Assembly: GCA_046518185.1 (NCBI GenBank)
Contig: JBKGRZ010000007.1
Span: forward strand, 62,001-126,000
From: Scandinavium vulneris_A
GTDB taxonomy: Bacteria; Pseudomonadota; Gammaproteobacteria; Enterobacterales; Enterobacteriaceae
Direction: 5' to 3'
DNA: 64,000 nt
Position numbers and translations under genes: made by a program
Shown here: positions 40,253-48,533 of the stretch, piece by piece
Layout: the number at the start of each line of letters is the position of its first letter
Numbering within the stretch: the stretch's first letter is position 1
The notes under the pieces: generated by a model
What the model saw: the letters and a program-made list of their open reading frames with translations, nothing else
Told to the model about the DNA's origin: nothing
The model's database searches: none

Positions 40253-41359
40253 ATGAAAAATGTTGGTTTTATCGGTTGGCGCGGAATGGTCGGCTCAGTA
40301 CTCATGCAACGCATGGTAGAAGAGCGCGATTTTGACGCCATCCGCCCGGTCTTCTTCTCCACTTCACAGTTTGGTCAGGCTGCGCCTGCATTCGGCACCC
40401 AGAGTGCTGGCACGTTGCAGGATGCCTTTGATCTGGAGGCGCTGAAGGCACTCGACATCATTGTCACCTGCCAGGGCGGCGATTATACCAACGAAATCTA
40501 TCCAAAGCTGCGTGAAAGCGGCTGGCAGGGCTACTGGATTGATGCGGCGTCCTCGCTGCGCATGAAAGATGACGCCATTATCATTTTGGATCCGGTTAAC
40601 CAGGCTGTCATCACCGATGGCCTGAATAACAGCGTGAAAACCTTTGTCGGCGGGAACTGTACCGTCAGCCTGATGCTGATGTCCCTCGGCGGCCTGTTTG
40701 CGCAGGACCTGGTTGAGTGGGTCTCTGTGGCAACCTATCAGGCGGCTTCCGGCGGCGGCGCGCGTCATATGCGTGAACTGCTCAGCCAAATGGGCGCCCT
40801 GCATAACTACGTTGCGGACGAGCTGGCGAACCCGGCGTCGGCGATCCTTGATATCGAACGCAAAGTCACCGCGCTTTCCCGCAGCGGCGATTTGCCGGTC
40901 GACAACTTTGGTGTACCGCTGGCCGGAAGCCTGATCCCGTGGATCGACAAACAGCTCGATAACGGCCAGAGCCGCGAAGAGTGGAAAGGCCAGGCCGAGA
41001 CCAACAAAATTCTCGCCAGCCAAAACGTTATTCCGGTCGACGGTCTGTGCGTGCGTGTCGGCGCGCTGCGCTGCCACAGCCAGGCCTTCACCCTCAAACT
41101 GAAAAAAGATGTCTCTATTCCGACGGTGGAAGAACTGCTGGCGGCACACAATCCGTGGGCCAAAGTGGTGCCAAACGACCGCGATATCACCATGCGCGAA
41201 CTGACGCCAGCGGCGGTGACCGGCACGCTGACCACCCCGGTCGGGCGTTTGCGTAAGCTGAACATGGGGCCGGAATATCTCTCGGCCTTCACCGTCGGGG
41301 ACCAGCTCTTGTGGGGCGCCGCCGAACCGCTACGCCGCATGTTGCGACAGTTAGCGTAA
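40253..41359 (+). CDS. asd: Asd, aspartate-semialdehyde dehydrogenase
   Basis: NADPH-dependent enzyme of 368 residues reducing aspartyl phosphate to aspartate semialdehyde, the branch to lysine, diaminopimelate, threonine and methionine. N-terminal Rossmann motif GWRGMVGS (8-15), catalytic Cys136 in GGNCTVSLM and the substrate-site segment RVGALRCHSQ near 268-277 with its His. The open frame runs back to 40160, but the family start MKNVGFIGWRG at 40253, behind GCAGGAA, gives the E. coli length. Followed by a strong terminator. Confidence 0.97.
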   Translation: MKNVGFIGWRGMVGSVLMQRMVEERDFDAIRPVFFSTSQFGQAAPAFGTQSAGTLQDAFDLEALKALDIIVTCQGGDYTNEIYPKLRESGWQGYWIDAASSLRMKDDAIIILDPVNQAVITDGLNNSVKTFVGGNCTVSLMLMSLGGLFAQDLVEWVSVATYQAASGGGARHMRELLSQMGALHNYVADELANPASAILDIERKVTALSRSGDLPVDNFGVPLAGSLIPWIDKQLDNGQSREEWKGQAETNKILASQNVIPVDGLCVRVGALRCHSQAFTLKLKKDVSIPTVEELLAAHNPWAKVVPNDRDITMRELTPAAVTGTLTTPVGRLRKLNMGPEYLSAFTVGDQLLWGAAEPLRRMLRQLA

Positions 41360-41366
41360 CAAAATG

Positions 41367-41396
41367 AAAAAAGGGGTGCTGAGTCACCCCTTTTTT
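41367..41396. terminator. Terminator between asd and glgB
   Basis: AAAAAAGGGGTG pairs with CACCCCTTTTTT around CTGAGT, eight bases after the asd stop. The A- and T-runs flanking the GC core make an efficient intrinsic terminator. Confidence 0.95.
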
Positions 41397-41593
41397 GTGC
41401 CCGTCATCTTATACGTAATAACTATTACCTTCATTTTTACCAGGAGTCAGATAAAGCCTTGGCTATGCTTAAGGAAGAGTTTTTCCTTGAGGTGGGATGA
41501 CGCAGAAAAGGAAGCACAGGTCTTGCGTCGTTCAGGTCAAAAAAAGTCGCTACAGGTACTGGAAACAGCGGCACCTATAACAGGATGAATAGC

Positions 41594-43780
41594 ATGTCCG
41601 ATCGTATTGATAGAGACGTGATTAATGCCCTTATTGCTGGCCATTTTGCGGATCCCTTTTCCGTGCTTGGCATGCATAACACCGACGCGGGGCTGGAAGT
41701 CCGCGCCCTGTTACCCGACGCCACCGAGGTGTGGGTCGTCGAACCCAAAACCGGACGCCAGATAGGCCAGCTCGACTGCCTCGATGCGCGCGGTTTCTTC
41801 TGTGGCGTTATGCCACGCCGCAAAAATCCTTTCCGCTATCAGCTGGCTGTGCTCTGGCACGGACAGCAAAACCTGATTGATGACCCGTACAGTTTCGGCC
41901 CGCTGTTGCAGGAGATGGATGCCTGGCTGCTGTCGGAAGGCAAGCACCTGCGTCCTTACGAAACGCTGGGCGCCCATGCGGCGACGATGGAAGGCGTGAC
42001 CGGCACCCGTTTCTCTGTTTGGGCACCGAACGCGCGTCGCGTGTCGGTGGTCGGGCAGTTCAACTACTGGGACGGTCGTCGTCACCCGATGCGCCTGCGG
42101 GCGGAGTCGGGTATCTGGGAGCTTTTTATTCCCGGAGCACACAACGGTCAGCTCTATAAATTCGAGATGATCGATGCCCACGGTCACCTGCGGATCAAAT
42201 CTGACCCGTACGCCTTCGAAGCGCAAATGCGCCCGGAAACGGCATCGCTGATTTGCGGTCTGCCAGAAAAAATCGAGCAGCCAGAATCGCGCCGACAGGC
42301 CAATAATTTCGACGCGCCGATTGCTATATACGAGGTGCATCTCGGGTCATGGCGTCGCCATACCGATAATAACTTCTGGTTAAGCTACCGCGAGTTGGCC
42401 GACCAACTGGTGCCGTATGCCAAATGGATGGGCTTCACCCACCTGGAACTGCTGCCGATCAATGAGCATCCATTCGACGGCAGCTGGGGTTATCAGCCTA
42501 CCGGGCTCTACGCGCCGACCCGCCGTTTCGGCACGCGGGAGGATTTCCGCTACTTCATCAACGCCGCGCATAACGCCGGGCTGAACGTGATCCTCGACTG
42601 GGTGCCGGGCCATTTCCCGTCGGATGATTTTGCGCTGGCGAAATTTGATGGCACCGAGCTGTACGAACACAGCGACCCGCGTGAAGGCTATCATCAGGAC
42701 TGGAACACCCTGATTTACAACTATGGCCGCCGGGAAGTGCAAAATTTTCTGGTCGGCAACGCGCTGTACTGGATTGAGCGTTTCGGCATAGATGCCCTGC
42801 GTGTGGACGCCGTGGCGTCGATGATTTACCGCGACTACAGCCGCAAAGCGGGCGAGTGGGTGCCGAACGAACACGGCGGGCGTGAGAACCTCGAAGCCAT
42901 CGAATTCCTGCGCAGCACTAACCGTATTCTCGGCGAACAGGTGCCGGGCGCGGTGAGCATGGCAGAAGAGTCTACCGATTTCGCAGGCGTGTCGCGTCCA
43001 CCGGATATGGGCGGGCTCGGCTTCTGGTACAAGTGGAACCTGGGCTGGATGCACGACACCCTCGACTACATGAAGCTCGACCCGGTGTATCGCAAGCATC
43101 ATCACGACAAACTCACCTTCGGCATGCTGTACAACGGCACCGAAAACTTCGTGCTGCCGCTGTCGCATGATGAAGTGGTCCACGGCAAGAAATCGATTCT
43201 CGGCCGAATGCCGGGCGATGCGTGGCAGAAATTTGCCAACCTGCGCGCCTACTACGGCTGGCTGTATGCCTTCCCCGGCAAAAAACTGCTGTTTATGGGC
43301 AATGAATTTGCTCAGGGCCGCGAGTGGGATCACGACAGCAGCCTCGACTGGCATCTGCTGAACGGCGGCGACAACTGGCATCACGGTGTGCAGCGCCTGG
43401 TGCGCGACCTGAACCTGACCTATCGCCACCATAAAGCGCTACACGAGCTGGACTACGACAGCTACGGCTTTGAGTGGCTGGTGGTCGACGATCATGAACG
43501 TTCAGTGTTTGTCTTTGTACGCCGCGACCGCCAGGGCAACGAAATTATCGTCGCCAGCAACTTCACCCCGGTTCCTCGCCACCACTATCGGTTTGGCATC
43601 AACCAGCCGGGCCGCTGGCGCGAAGTGCTCAACACCGATTCGATGCACTATCACGGCAGTAACGCGGGTAACGGCGGCGGCGTGTACAGCGACGAAATTG
43701 CCAGCCATAACCGCCCAAATTCGCTGTCGCTGACGCTGCCCCCGCTGTCGACTATCTGGCTGGTCCGGGAGGCCGAATGA
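41594..43780 (+). CDS. glgB: GlgB, 1,4-alpha-glucan branching enzyme
   Basis: GH13 branching enzyme of 728 residues that cuts alpha-1,4 chains and rejoins them as alpha-1,6 branches in glycogen. Two N-terminal carbohydrate-binding-like domains (to about residue 225) precede the (beta/alpha)8 barrel. Active-site motifs are DWVPGHF, RVDAVASM (nucleophile Asp near 405), MAEES (acid Glu near 458) and LSHDEVVHG (Asp near 526). I start at 41594; an ATG three codons earlier is not in the family protein. First gene of glgBXCAP, overlapping glgX by four bases. Confidence 0.97.
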   Translation: MSDRIDRDVINALIAGHFADPFSVLGMHNTDAGLEVRALLPDATEVWVVEPKTGRQIGQLDCLDARGFFCGVMPRRKNPFRYQLAVLWHGQQNLIDDPYSFGPLLQEMDAWLLSEGKHLRPYETLGAHAATMEGVTGTRFSVWAPNARRVSVVGQFNYWDGRRHPMRLRAESGIWELFIPGAHNGQLYKFEMIDAHGHLRIKSDPYAFEAQMRPETASLICGLPEKIEQPESRRQANNFDAPIAIYEVHLGSWRRHTDNNFWLSYRELADQLVPYAKWMGFTHLELLPINEHPFDGSWGYQPTGLYAPTRRFGTREDFRYFINAAHNAGLNVILDWVPGHFPSDDFALAKFDGTELYEHSDPREGYHQDWNTLIYNYGRREVQNFLVGNALYWIERFGIDALRVDAVASMIYRDYSRKAGEWVPNEHGGRENLEAIEFLRSTNRILGEQVPGAVSMAEESTDFAGVSRPPDMGGLGFWYKWNLGWMHDTLDYMKLDPVYRKHHHDKLTFGMLYNGTENFVLPLSHDEVVHGKKSILGRMPGDAWQKFANLRAYYGWLYAFPGKKLLFMGNEFAQGREWDHDSSLDWHLLNGGDNWHHGVQRLVRDLNLTYRHHKALHELDYDSYGFEWLVVDDHERSVFVFVRRDRQGNEIIVASNFTPVPRHHYRFGINQPGRWREVLNTDSMHYHGSNAGNGGGVYSDEIASHNRPNSLSLTLPPLSTIWLVREAE

Positions 43781-45765
43781 GTAAACTCACGGCAGGGAAA
43801 CCCACCCCGCTCGGCGCAAGCTTCGACGGTCAGGGCGTGAACTTCACCCTTTTCTCCGCGCATGCGGAACGGGTAGAACTCTGTGTGTTTGACAAAGACG
43901 GCAACGAGCATCGGGAAGATTTACCGGGCCGCAGCGACAACGTCTGGCACGGTTATCTGGCCAATGCCCGGCCTGGATTGCGCTACGGTTTTCGCGTTCA
44001 CGGCCCGTGGGACCCCGCGCAGGGGCATCGCTTTAACCCGGCGAAGCTGCTGCTGGACCCCTGCGCCCACCGCGTGGACGGCGAAGCCCGGGACGACGAT
44101 CGGCTGCACGGTGGCCATGACCAACCCGATAACCGCGACAGCGCGGGCGTCGCGCCGAAGTCAGTGGTGGTCAGTCTGGAGTACGATTGGCAAGACGACG
44201 CCCCGCCGCGCACGCCGTGGGGTAATACCGTTATCTACGAAGCGCACGTCAAAGGGCTGACCTACCTGCATCCGGGCATTTCCAAAGAACTCGCGGGCAC
44301 CTATGGCGCACTCGCCCATCCGCTGATGATTGCCTACTTCAAAAAGCTCGGCATCACGGCGATTGAACTGCTGCCGGTGGCGCACTTTGCCAGCGAGCCG
44401 CGTTTACAGCGCCTTGGGCTGACCAACTATTGGGGCTACAACCCGCTGGCAATGTTCGCCGTCGATCCGCGTTACGCCCGGTCGCCTGATACCGCGCTCA
44501 ACGAATTTCGTGATGCGGTCAAGGCGCTGCACGCCGCGGGAATCGAGGTGATCCTCGACATTGTGCTCAACCACAGCGCGGAGGTTGATCTCGATGGGCC
44601 GACCTTCTCCCTGCGCGGAATCGACAACCGTAGCTATTATTGGATAAGGGAGGATGGCGATTATCACAACTGGACCGGTTGCGGTAACACCCTGAATCTC
44701 AGCACGCCTGGCTCGGTGGAATATGCCCGCCAGTGCCTGCGTTTTTGGGTCGATGAGTGTCACGTGGACGGCTTCCGCTTTGACCTGGCCTCAGTGATGG
44801 GGAGAACGCCGGAATTTCGTCAGGATGCGCCGCTGTTTGAGGCGATCAAAAACGATCCGCAACTGAGCGCCGTGAAGTTGATTGCGGAACCGTGGGACAT
44901 TGGCGATGGTGGCTATCAGGTCGGTCATTTCCCGCCACTGTTCGCGGAATGGAACGATCATTTCCGCGATGCCGCACGGCGTTTCTGGCTCCAGCAAAGC
45001 CTGTCGCTCGGGGATTTCGCCAGCCGCTTTGCGGGGTCCAGCGATGTGTTCCAGCGCGGGGAGCGTAAACCGTCTGCCTCGGTCAATCTGGTCACCGCCC
45101 ACGACGGGTTCACCCTGCGCGACTGCGTCTGTTTCAATCAGAAACATAATGAGGCAAACGGGGAAGAAAACCGCGACGGCACTAACAATAACCATAGCTT
45201 TAACCATGGTATAGAAGGATTAGACGCCAACCTTGATGTTATCGAGCGGCGACGGGCCAGCGTCCATGGCCTGATGGCCACGCTGCTGTTATCTCAGGGA
45301 ACCCCGATGCTGCTGGCCGGGGACGAACACGGCCATAGCCAGCATGGCAATAATAATGCGTACTGCCAGGATAACCCTTTGACCTGGCTCGACTGGGAAA
45401 AGGCCAACGCGGGCATGACCACGTTTACCGCGGCACTCATTCATTTGCGCCAGCGCATCCCGGCGTTAACCCGGGACAGCTGGTGGCAGGAGGGCGACGG
45501 CAACGTTGGTTGGCTTAATCAGGCTGCGCAGCCCCTGAGCGCAGACGAGTGGCAGCATGGTATCCCCCGGATGCAAATCCTGCTTTCGGAAAACTGGCTG
45601 GTTTGCTTAAACGCGTCACAGGACGTTGCAGATTTTGCTTTACCTGAAGGGGAATGGCGCGCCATTCCTCCATTTGCCGGAGAGGATAATCCGGTAACCC
45701 TGGCTGTCTGGCATGGGCCCGCGCACGGAGTGTGCGTCTTCGAAAAGGTCCGCTCGGAAGCATAA
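43777..45765 (+). CDS. glgX: GlgX, glycogen debranching enzyme
   Basis: GH13 isoamylase-type enzyme of 662 residues removing short (phosphorylase-trimmed) side chains from glycogen at alpha-1,6 bonds. An N-terminal beta domain (about 1-140) is followed by the barrel with VILDIVLNHSAE (about 266-277), FRFDLASVMGR (nucleophile Asp near 336), LIAEPWD (Glu near 371) and TAHDGFTL (Asp near 443). Five residues longer than I remember for E. coli. Overlaps glgB by ATGA; glgC starts 22 bases downstream. Confidence 0.96.
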   Translation: MSKLTAGKPTPLGASFDGQGVNFTLFSAHAERVELCVFDKDGNEHREDLPGRSDNVWHGYLANARPGLRYGFRVHGPWDPAQGHRFNPAKLLLDPCAHRVDGEARDDDRLHGGHDQPDNRDSAGVAPKSVVVSLEYDWQDDAPPRTPWGNTVIYEAHVKGLTYLHPGISKELAGTYGALAHPLMIAYFKKLGITAIELLPVAHFASEPRLQRLGLTNYWGYNPLAMFAVDPRYARSPDTALNEFRDAVKALHAAGIEVILDIVLNHSAEVDLDGPTFSLRGIDNRSYYWIREDGDYHNWTGCGNTLNLSTPGSVEYARQCLRFWVDECHVDGFRFDLASVMGRTPEFRQDAPLFEAIKNDPQLSAVKLIAEPWDIGDGGYQVGHFPPLFAEWNDHFRDAARRFWLQQSLSLGDFASRFAGSSDVFQRGERKPSASVNLVTAHDGFTLRDCVCFNQKHNEANGEENRDGTNNNHSFNHGIEGLDANLDVIERRRASVHGLMATLLLSQGTPMLLAGDEHGHSQHGNNNAYCQDNPLTWLDWEKANAGMTTFTAALIHLRQRIPALTRDSWWQEGDGNVGWLNQAAQPLSADEWQHGIPRMQILLSENWLVCLNASQDVADFALPEGEWRAIPPFAGEDNPVTLAVWHGPAHGVCVFEKVRSEA

Positions 45766-45770
45766 CGAGC

Positions 45771-45787
45771 GAGGAAAGGAGTTAATC
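45771..45787 (+). promoter_or_regulatory. glgC ribosome site with tandem GGA (candidate CsrA site)
   Basis: GAGGAAAGGAG contains two GGA triplets (45773-45775 and 45778-45780) across the Shine-Dalgarno of glgC. CsrA represses glgCAP in E. coli by binding GGA motifs in this leader, so the same control is likely. Confidence 0.5.
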
Positions 45788-47071
45788 ATGGTTAGACTTG
45801 AAAAGAACGATCCTCTGATGTTAGCGCGTCAACTGCCGATCAAATCGGTGGCGCTAATCCTCGCCGGTGGGCGCGGAACCCGACTCAAAGACTTAACCAC
45901 GACCCGGGCTAAACCTGCCGTGCACTTCGGTGGCAAATTTCGCATTATCGATTTTGCCCTCTCTAACTGCATTAACTCGGGGATCCGCCGTATCGGGGTG
46001 ATCACCCAGTATCAGTCGCACACCCTGGTGCAGCACATTCAGCGCGGCTGGTCGTTTTTTAGTGAAGAGATGAATGAGTTTGTCGACCTTCTGCCCGCTC
46101 AGCAGCGCGTTAGCGGTGAAAACTGGTATCGCGGCACCGCCGATGCGGTCACGCAGAACCTCGACGTCATTCGCCGCTATAAGGCGGAATATATCGTTAT
46201 CCTCGCCGGGGACCATATCTACAAACAGGACTATTCGCGGATGCTCATCGACCATGTCGAAAAGGGCGCACGCTGCACCGTAGCCTGTATGCCGGTGCCC
46301 GTTATTGAGGCAACTGCGTTCGGCGTGATGGCAGTGGATAACGAAGACAAGATTATCGACTTCGTCGAAAAACCGGCCAAGCCGCCAACCATGCCGGGCG
46401 ACGACAGCAAAGCGCTTGCCAGCATGGGTATCTATATCTTTGATGCCGACTATCTTTATGAATTGCTCGCCGCCGACGACGACGATGCCAACTCCAGCCA
46501 TGACTTCGGTAAAGATATCATCCCAGAAATCGTTAAAGCTGGCATGGCGTATGCACATCCTTTCCCATTATCGTGCGTACAGTCTGACCCGGAAGCCGAG
46601 CCGTACTGGCGCGATGTGGGCACGCTTGAGGCCTACTGGAAAGCCAATCTCGATCTCGCCTCGGTCACGCCAGAACTTGATATGTATGACCAGGACTGGC
46701 CGATTCGCACCCACATGGAGTCGCTCCCCCCGGCCAAATTTGTGCAGGACCGTTCCGGCAGTCACGGGATGACGCTGAACTCGCTGGTCTCCGGCGGCTG
46801 CATCATCTCTGGCTCGGTGGTGGTGCAGTCGGTGCTGTTCCCGCGGGTGCGCGTTAACTCGTTCTGTAACATTGATTCGGCTGTGCTTTTGCCGGACGTG
46901 TGGGTCGGGCGCTCGTGTCGTCTGCGCCGCTGTGTTATCGACCGGGCCTGCGTCATACCTGAGGGCATGGTCATTGGGGAAAATGCGGAAGAGGATGCGC
47001 GTCGCTTCTACCGATCTGAGGAAGGTATTGTGCTGGTTACGCGTGAAATGCTGCGCAAACTGCAGGGCTGA
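45788..47071 (+). CDS. glgC: GlgC, glucose-1-phosphate adenylyltransferase
   Basis: Enzyme of 427 residues making ADP-glucose from ATP and glucose-1-phosphate, the committed step of glycogen synthesis. The nucleotide motif LAGGRGTRL is at about 24-32, the activator (fructose-1,6-bisphosphate) site Lys lies in TTRAKPAVHFGG near 36-47, the catalytic Asp in the AGDHIY motif near 141-146, and the C-terminal left-handed beta-helix includes VWVGRSCRLRRCVIDRA. A few residues shorter at the C-terminus than E. coli. The frame is open back to 45713 inside glgX; MVRLEKNDPLM at 45788 is the family start. Confidence 0.97.
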   Translation: MVRLEKNDPLMLARQLPIKSVALILAGGRGTRLKDLTTTRAKPAVHFGGKFRIIDFALSNCINSGIRRIGVITQYQSHTLVQHIQRGWSFFSEEMNEFVDLLPAQQRVSGENWYRGTADAVTQNLDVIRRYKAEYIVILAGDHIYKQDYSRMLIDHVEKGARCTVACMPVPVIEATAFGVMAVDNEDKIIDFVEKPAKPPTMPGDDSKALASMGIYIFDADYLYELLAADDDDANSSHDFGKDIIPEIVKAGMAYAHPFPLSCVQSDPEAEPYWRDVGTLEAYWKANLDLASVTPELDMYDQDWPIRTHMESLPPAKFVQDRSGSHGMTLNSLVSGGCIISGSVVVQSVLFPRVRVNSFCNIDSAVLLPDVWVGRSCRLRRCVIDRACVIPEGMVIGENAEEDARRFYRSEEGIVLVTREMLRKLQG

Positions 47072-47082
47072 CAGGAGCGATA

Positions 47083-48516
47083 ATGCAGGTTTTACATGTA
47101 TGTTCAGAGATGTTCCCGCTGTTGAAAACCGGCGGTCTGGCGGATGTGATTGGCGCGTTACCGGCGGCGCAGATTGCCGATGGGGTGGATACGCGCGTAC
47201 TGCTGCCCGCTTTCCCGGATATTCGTCGCGGGGTGACGGATGCACAGGTGGTAACCCGTCGCGATACGTTCGCCGGGCCGATTTCCCTGTTATTCGGCCA
47301 TTTTAACGGCGTGGGCATCTATCTGATTGATGCCCCACACCTTTATGCGCGCCCCGGCAGCCCGTACCACGATACCAATCAGTTTGCGTACACCGACAAC
47401 GTGCTGCGTTTTGCGCTGTTAGGGTGGGTGGGCAGTGAAATGGCCTGCGGGCTTGACCCGTTCTGGCGTCCGGAAATTGTCCATGCGCATGACTGGCATG
47501 CGGGCCTGGTCCCGGCATATCTCGCGGCCCGAGGCCACCCGGCGAAGTCAGTATTTACGGTGCATAACCTGGCTTACCAGGGCATGTTTTACGCCCATCA
47601 CATGAATGAGATTGACCTGCCGTGGTCGTTCTACAACATGCATGGGCTGGAGTTTAACGGTCAGATTTCGTTCCTGAAGGCCGGGCTGTACTACGCCGAT
47701 CACATCACGGCGGTCAGCCCAACCTATGCCCGGGAAATTACCGAGCCACAGTTTGGTTACGGGATGGAAGGGCTGCTGCGCCAGCGGCATCAGGAAGGGC
47801 GGCTGTCAGGGATCCTCAACGGCGTCGACCCTGAGATCTGGAGCCCGGAAAACGACCTGCTGCTGGCGGCGCGCTACAGTCGCGATCAGCTGGAAGAGAA
47901 GGCCGAAAATAAGCGCCAACTGCAAATTGCGATGGGGCTGAAGGTTAATGAAAAAGTGCCGCTGTTCGCGGTAGTCAGCCGCCTGACCAGCCAGAAAGGG
48001 TTGGATCTGGTGCTGGAAGCGCTGCCGGGCTTGCTCGAGCAGGGCGGCCAACTGGCGTTATTGGGGGCGGGTGACCCGGTGATGCAGGAAGGTTTCCTCG
48101 CCGCAGCCGCCGAGCATCCGGGTCAGGTGGGCGTACAGATTGGCTATCATGAAGCGTTCTCGCACCGCATCATGGGCGGCGCCGACGTGATTCTGGTGCC
48201 GAGCCGCTTTGAGCCGTGTGGTTTAACGCAGCTGTACGGACTGAAATACGGCACGCTGCCGCTGGTGCGGCGTACCGGCGGGCTGGCGGATACCGTGTCT
48301 GACAGCTCGCTGGAAAACCTGGCCGACGGCGTCGCCAGTGGTTTTGTGTTTGAAGACAGTAATGCCTGGTCGCTGCTAAGGGCTATCCGGCGTGCTTTCG
48401 TGTTGTGGTCGCGCCCCTCGCTCTGGCGGTATGTCCAGCGTCAGGCGATGAGCATGGATTTTAGCTGGCAAGTCGCGGCGACATCTTACCGCGAGCTTTA
48501 TCAACGCTTGATGTAA
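47083..48516 (+). CDS. glgA: GlgA, glycogen synthase
   Basis: GT5 glycosyltransferase of 477 residues adding glucose from ADP-glucose to alpha-1,4 glucan. The ADP-glucose motif KTGGLADV is at 15-22, catalytic-site HDWHAG at about 136-141 (with the His in the family) and the C-terminal EPCGLTQLYGLKYG near 377-390 with its conserved Glu. Same length as E. coli. Eleven bases after glgC, 17 before glgP. Confidence 0.97.
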   Translation: MQVLHVCSEMFPLLKTGGLADVIGALPAAQIADGVDTRVLLPAFPDIRRGVTDAQVVTRRDTFAGPISLLFGHFNGVGIYLIDAPHLYARPGSPYHDTNQFAYTDNVLRFALLGWVGSEMACGLDPFWRPEIVHAHDWHAGLVPAYLAARGHPAKSVFTVHNLAYQGMFYAHHMNEIDLPWSFYNMHGLEFNGQISFLKAGLYYADHITAVSPTYAREITEPQFGYGMEGLLRQRHQEGRLSGILNGVDPEIWSPENDLLLAARYSRDQLEEKAENKRQLQIAMGLKVNEKVPLFAVVSRLTSQKGLDLVLEALPGLLEQGGQLALLGAGDPVMQEGFLAAAAEHPGQVGVQIGYHEAFSHRIMGGADVILVPSRFEPCGLTQLYGLKYGTLPLVRRTGGLADTVSDSSLENLADGVASGFVFEDSNAWSLLRAIRRAFVLWSRPSLWRYVQRQAMSMDFSWQVAATSYRELYQRLM

Positions 48517-48533
48517 TCACAGGACCCATTGCT